64,000 nt of DNA, taken from NCBI RefSeq assembly GCF_900100355.1, contig NZ_FNFH01000004.1:62001-126000 (forward strand), in the 5' to 3' direction. Positions 60,757 through 64,000 of the stretch are shown piece by piece; within the stretch, counting starts at the first letter, position 1, and each line of letters begins with the position of its first letter. The stretch is from Microbulbifer yueqingensis (GTDB lineage: Bacteria > Pseudomonadota > Gammaproteobacteria > Pseudomonadales > Cellvibrionaceae). The notes under the pieces were generated by a model, which had not been told where the DNA came from, did no database searches, and saw only the letters and a program-made list of their open reading frames with translations. The translations under genes were made by a program, and so were the position numbers.

Positions 60757-61635
60757 TCAGTCGATATCCAGCAAGGCGCTGTAGCCGGCCCGGTAATCCG
60801 GGTACTTCAATTCGTAGCCACTCTCCAGCATGCGCCGGTTGCTCAGCTTTTTCGAGCGGCGCTGGCTGGTCTGCACTTCCTCGCGCAGGTGCGCACTGGT
60901 GTAGCCCATCGCCCGAGCCAGCCAGTGCTGCAGTTCATGCATGGGCACCGGCAGCGAGTCCGAACCAATATAGAGCCGTTCCGGTGACCATCCCCCGCGC
61001 TGCTTTTCCATCAGGTGGATCAGGAAACCGATACAGTCGTCCACGTGGATACGGTTGCTGAACTGGGGCGGGTGTGGTGGGGCACAGCGGCCCGCGCGCA
61101 CCTGCGACAGCAGCCGGTCCCTCCCGGGGCCATAGATACCGGCGAAGCGCACCACGCAGGTGGCGGGAACCGCATCGCGGATGATCTCTTCGGCTGCCAG
61201 CAGGATATCACCCTGGTAACCGGCAGGGAGGGGCGGCGTGCGCTCATCGATCCAGTCGTCACCACCCTGCCCGTAAACCCGGGTAGAGGAAACCCAGATC
61301 AACAGCCGGGGCGGGTTGGCCAGATTGCGCAGCGCCTCCGCCATGGCGGTGGCGGTATCGACATAGGCGCGGTGGTAACCGGCAGGCGTGTACTCGTCGG
61401 GGGTGAATGTGGCCATCACCACATCGGCGCCATCGGCCAGCAATCGCTCGATATCCTCGGCCCGGGTGGCATCACCACGGCGCCAGTGCACGGCATCCGC
61501 GCGGCGCTTGCGTGCCAGCGCCACCAACGGATTGCGGCGGACGCCGAATACACTGTAGGAATCCCGGTCCAGCTGCAGGGCCAGCCTGGCACCCAGATCA
61601 CCGCAGCCAAATATCCAGAGCTTTTGTTTTGCCAT
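60757..61635 (-). CDS. NAD-dependent epimerase/dehydratase-like protein (YeeZ type)
   Basis: A 292-residue Rossmann protein starting MAKQKLWIFGCGDLGARLALQL, with the glycine-rich motif GCGDLG, WVSSTRVYGQ (Ser and Tyr of the short-chain active site), and RIHVDDCIGFLIHL. Similar to E. coli YeeZ, whose substrate is unknown. The canonical YxxxK Lys is not visible, so activity is uncertain. The start could also be the ATG six bases upstream. Confidence 0.85.
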   Translation of the reverse strand: MAKQKLWIFGCGDLGARLALQLDRDSYSVFGVRRNPLVALARKRRADAVHWRRGDATRAEDIERLLADGADVVMATFTPDEYTPAGYHRAYVDTATAMAEALRNLANPPRLLIWVSSTRVYGQGGDDWIDERTPPLPAGYQGDILLAAEEIIRDAVPATCVVRFAGIYGPGRDRLLSQVRAGRCAPPHPPQFSNRIHVDDCIGFLIHLMEKQRGGWSPERLYIGSDSLPVPMHELQHWLARAMGYTSAHLREEVQTSQRRSKKLSNRRMLESGYELKYPDYRAGYSALLDID

Positions 61636-61864
61636 CAGCATCTGCGCAGGGCGCCAGCCTGCTTCGCCGGTGCCGTGCGGTACCCCCCAAAAGAAAGTCA
61701 ATCGGTCTGCCGCGCCCGCGGGAACTGCGGCGGCCTTAATGTGTCACATCTGCGCTGCAGATTCCTCGACTCCCAGCACAAAAAATGCGCCGAATACGGC
61801 AAGTCCCGGTTTTTTGGGTAACGCCCGGCCGGAATGTGAATCCCGCCAGGCGCTATTGCAGGCG

Positions 61865-62125
61865 TCAGTGACTGCGCTGTTTGAGCTTGCGGTAGATGAA
61901 CAGGAAAATCAGCGCACCGATAGTGGCCGTGATGATATCGCCAAAACCGAAACCGGTGACCGGGCCACCAATGCCCACCAGGGATCCCAGCCAGCCGCCG
62001 ATAAAGGCACCGATAATCCCGATAACGATAGTCACGATCCAGCCGCCGGGATCCGGCCCCGGCATGATCCATTTCGCCAGGGCGCCGGCGATCAACCCGA
62101 GAATAATCCAGGATAGAATTCCCAT
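61865..62125 (-). CDS. GlsB/YeaQ/YmgE-family small membrane protein
   Basis: An 86-residue protein with three predicted membrane helices and the Gly-rich pattern ILGLIAGALAKWIMPGPDPGGW, GIIGAFIGGWLGSLVG and GDIITATIGALIFLFIYRKL. The family is called transglycosylase-associated, but its function is not established; members are often stress-induced. It diverges from oxyR. Confidence 0.9.
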   Translation of the reverse strand: MGILSWIILGLIAGALAKWIMPGPDPGGWIVTIVIGIIGAFIGGWLGSLVGIGGPVTGFGFGDIITATIGALIFLFIYRKLKQRSH

Positions 62126-62312
62126 GGTGGCACTCCACTCAGTATGTCCCTACACATATAGCAAATTTTTGCGCCTTTTTCCTCTAATAATGCTTTTTCA
62201 TAGCAAATAGTTCTAAACAAGTCGCAGGGTATCCCCGGTCACGCACCAGGCTGGCAGGGGGCGCCTATTTATGAATAATCTCTATTACAGCCCCACAACC
62301 GATTGCATTGCC

Positions 62313-63239
62313 ATGACGCTGAACGAACTGCGCTACATAGTGACCCTGGCCCAGGAGCAGCATTTCGGGCGCGCTGCGGAACGTTGTTTCGTCAGCCAAC
62401 CGACGCTGTCCATCGCGGTCAAGAAGCTGGAGAAGGAACTCGGGGTCTCCCTGTTCGAGCGCTCGAAGACCCGGGTACAGGCCACGCCCCTCGGCGAGCG
62501 TATCGTCGCGCAGGCGCAACTGGTACTGGAGCAGTCCGCCGCCATCCGGGACATCGCCAGCGCCGGCAAGGACCAGCTCTCCAGCCCGCTTTCCGTGGGC
62601 GCCATCTTTACCATCGGGCCCTACCTCTTCCCGCATTTCATCCCGCAGCTCCAGCGCATTGCGCCGGATATGCCCCTGGTGGTCGAGGAGGGCTACACCG
62701 CCACCCTGCGACAGCGACTGCGCAAGGGCGAGCTCGACGCCATCATCATCGCGCTCCCATTCAACGAGCCGGATGTCGTCACCCAGCCGCTGTACGATGA
62801 GCCATTCGTGGTGCTGATGCCCGCCGATCATCCCCTGGCAAGGCAGGAGCAGGTAGCCGCCGACCAGCTGTCGCAGGACAACGTGCTGCTACTGGGCGAG
62901 GGGCACTGCTTCCGCGACCAGGTGCTGGAAGCGTGCCCGCAGCTGCAGCACAGCATCGAGAGGGAGGCCGGCAACGGTCGTATCCGCACGGCCGCCGACG
63001 GCAGTTCGCTCGAGACCCTGCGGCATATGGTGGCCTCCGGGCTGGGCATCACCGTACTGCCGATGTCTGCCGCAACGGCCTCCCAGTACGCCAGCGGCCT
63101 GCTGGTAACGCGGCCATTCGAATCACCGGCTCCCCAGCGAACCGTGGCCCTGGCCTGGCGGGCCAGCTTCCCGCGCCACCGCGCCATCGATATCCTGCGC
63201 GACGCCATCAACCAGTGCCAGCTATCGACCAGTGACTGA
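62313..63239 (+). CDS. oxyR: Hydrogen peroxide sensor OxyR
   Basis: A 308-residue LysR-type regulator. The helix-turn-helix starts MTLNELRYIVTLAQEQHFGRAAERCFVSQPTLSIAVKKLE, and the sensing Cys pair is in GHCFRDQVLEAC, nine residues apart as in E. coli Cys199-Cys208. Disulfide formation switches it to an activator of peroxide defence. The ATG at 62313 gives the conserved start. It overlaps recG by eight bases, the Pseudomonas oxyR-recG arrangement. Confidence 0.97.
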   Translation: MTLNELRYIVTLAQEQHFGRAAERCFVSQPTLSIAVKKLEKELGVSLFERSKTRVQATPLGERIVAQAQLVLEQSAAIRDIASAGKDQLSSPLSVGAIFTIGPYLFPHFIPQLQRIAPDMPLVVEEGYTATLRQRLRKGELDAIIIALPFNEPDVVTQPLYDEPFVVLMPADHPLARQEQVAADQLSQDNVLLLGEGHCFRDQVLEACPQLQHSIEREAGNGRIRTAADGSSLETLRHMVASGLGITVLPMSAATASQYASGLLVTRPFESPAPQRTVALAWRASFPRHRAIDILRDAINQCQLSTSD

Positions 63240-64000
63240 TCCCGCCGACCAGCCCGTGACCACCCTGAAGGGGGTGGGAGAGAAATTTGCCCAGGTGCTG
63301 GCCCGGCTGCATATCCGCACGGTCCAGGATCTCCTCTTCCACCTGCCGCTGCGCTACCAGGATCGCACGCGCGTTACCCCCGTGGCCGCGCTGGTGCCGG
63401 GAGTGGATACCGTGATCGAGGGCGAGGTACGCGCGGCCGACATCGTTTTCGGGCGCCGGCGCAGCCTGCTGGTACGGCTGCAGGACGGCAGCGGCACGCT
63501 GTCGCTGCGCTTCTTCCACTTTACCGCGGCGCAGAAGCAGCGCTTTACGCCCGGCACCCGCCTGCGCTGTTACGGTGAAGCGCGCCGCGGCAGCGCCGGC
63601 ATCGAGCTGTACCACCCGGAAACCGAAGTCATTGGCGCGGACAGCCCGCCCCGGCCGGAGACCCTCACCCCGGTATACCCCCTCACCGAGGGCGTCAGCC
63701 AGGCGCGCCTGCGCGGGCTCGTGCAACAGGCCCTGGAGCGCCTGGCGCGCTCAGGAGTCACCGAACTGCTTCCCGCCGGGTTGCTGCCCGAGGAAATGCG
63801 CTACCCCATGGCGGAGGCGCTCGCCTACCTGCACGCACCGCCGGCCGGCGCCGACCTGGAACAGCTATTGCAAGGAATGCACCCGGCACAGCAGCGACTG
63901 GCACTGGAGGAATTACTGGCGCACCACCTGAGCCTGCTGGAGCTGCGGCGCAAGGGCGACGTCAACACCGCGCAGCCGTTACCGGGGGACCCGGCGCTGG
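63232..64000 (+). CDS. recG: ATP-dependent DNA helicase RecG, 5' part
   Basis: The first 256 codons of RecG, cut by the window end. It starts at GTG 63232 inside the oxyR 3' end. The wedge domain is recognisable: LKGVGEKFAQVLARLHIRTVQDLLFHLPLRYQDRT, then an OB-fold (VIEGEVRAADIVFGRRRSLLVRLQDGSGTLSLRFFHF) and YPLTEGVSQARLRGLV. RecG rescues stalled forks and branched DNA. The helicase motifs lie outside the window. Confidence 0.96.
   Translation, partial: MTDPADQPVTTLKGVGEKFAQVLARLHIRTVQDLLFHLPLRYQDRTRVTPVAALVPGVDTVIEGEVRAADIVFGRRRSLLVRLQDGSGTLSLRFFHFTAAQKQRFTPGTRLRCYGEARRGSAGIELYHPETEVIGADSPPRPETLTPVYPLTEGVSQARLRGLVQQALERLARSGVTELLPAGLLPEEMRYPMAEALAYLHAPPAGADLEQLLQGMHPAQQRLALEELLAHHLSLLELRRKGDVNTAQPLPGDPAL

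Noticed and set aside
62126-62312. OxyR binding site in the glsB-oxyR gap
   Set aside because: ATAG-like pieces occur, but no arrangement with the four-part ATAG spacing could be built convincingly.

Overview
The window is a dense, GC-rich chromosomal segment of a gammaproteobacterium. Gene content and order (priA, SPOR protein, hslVU; dsbB, rsd, FKBP, AlgP-like, ABC-F; rpmBG, radC, coaBC, algC, argB, slmA, pyrE, crc, rph, yicC; gmk, rpoZ, spoT, ridA, oxyR, recG) resemble Pseudomonas. The short malic enzyme, the long membrane-anchored AlgC and the secreted subtilase with PPC domains fit a marine Cellvibrionales-type bacterium. Microbulbifer is my best guess, but it is an inference from pattern and not a search result.

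Layout. 1-2.4 kb: a TPP-riboswitch-controlled TonB-dependent receptor, with the first codons of a downstream gene at the left edge. 2.4-6.1 kb: DODA-type dioxygenase, cupin, PhoA-type alkaline phosphatase, DUF971 protein. 6.1-11.8 kb: hslU, hslV, SPOR protein and priA on the minus strand, with two palindromic repeats and a 251-bp element bounded by 27-bp inverted repeats. 12-19.7 kb: rpmE, a secreted nuclease, malic enzyme, gshA, acpH, dsbB, lrgAB, rsd. 19.8-25.5 kb: FKBP lipoprotein, histone H1-like protein, TIGR02444 protein, ABC-F ATPase, and an OmpA-like barrel without the OmpA anchor. 25.5-31 kb: trmB, DUF423, and the ftsY-ftsE-ftsX-rpoH block. 31-37.7 kb: rsmD, coaD, ggt, DoxX, Gdx-type SMR, a lipoprotein amidohydrolase that has lost most metal ligands, mutM. 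37.8-48.6 kb: rpmBG, radC, coaBC, algC fusion, argB, slmA, pyrE, crc, rph, yicC. 48.6-56.9 kb: an accessory block with an AT-rich entry. It holds a secreted hydrolase-like protein, a subtilase, a TetR-controlled AhpD-like/alcohol dehydrogenase pair with three matching operators, and a sterol-desaturase-like membrane protein. 57-64 kb: gmk, rpoZ, spoT, ridA, an NAD-binding epimerase-like protein, GlsB-type protein, oxyR and the 5' part of recG.

The core genes are housekeeping: translation, cofactor and nucleotide synthesis, division, heat shock, oxidative and stringent response. The less ordinary material is the thiamin-regulated receptor, the probable pseudo-amidohydrolase, the 251-bp inverted-repeat element, a family of three GTAGGAGCGGC palindromes, and the accessory block that separates yicC from gmk. 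No tRNA, rRNA, CRISPR array, phage or transposase gene was recognised.
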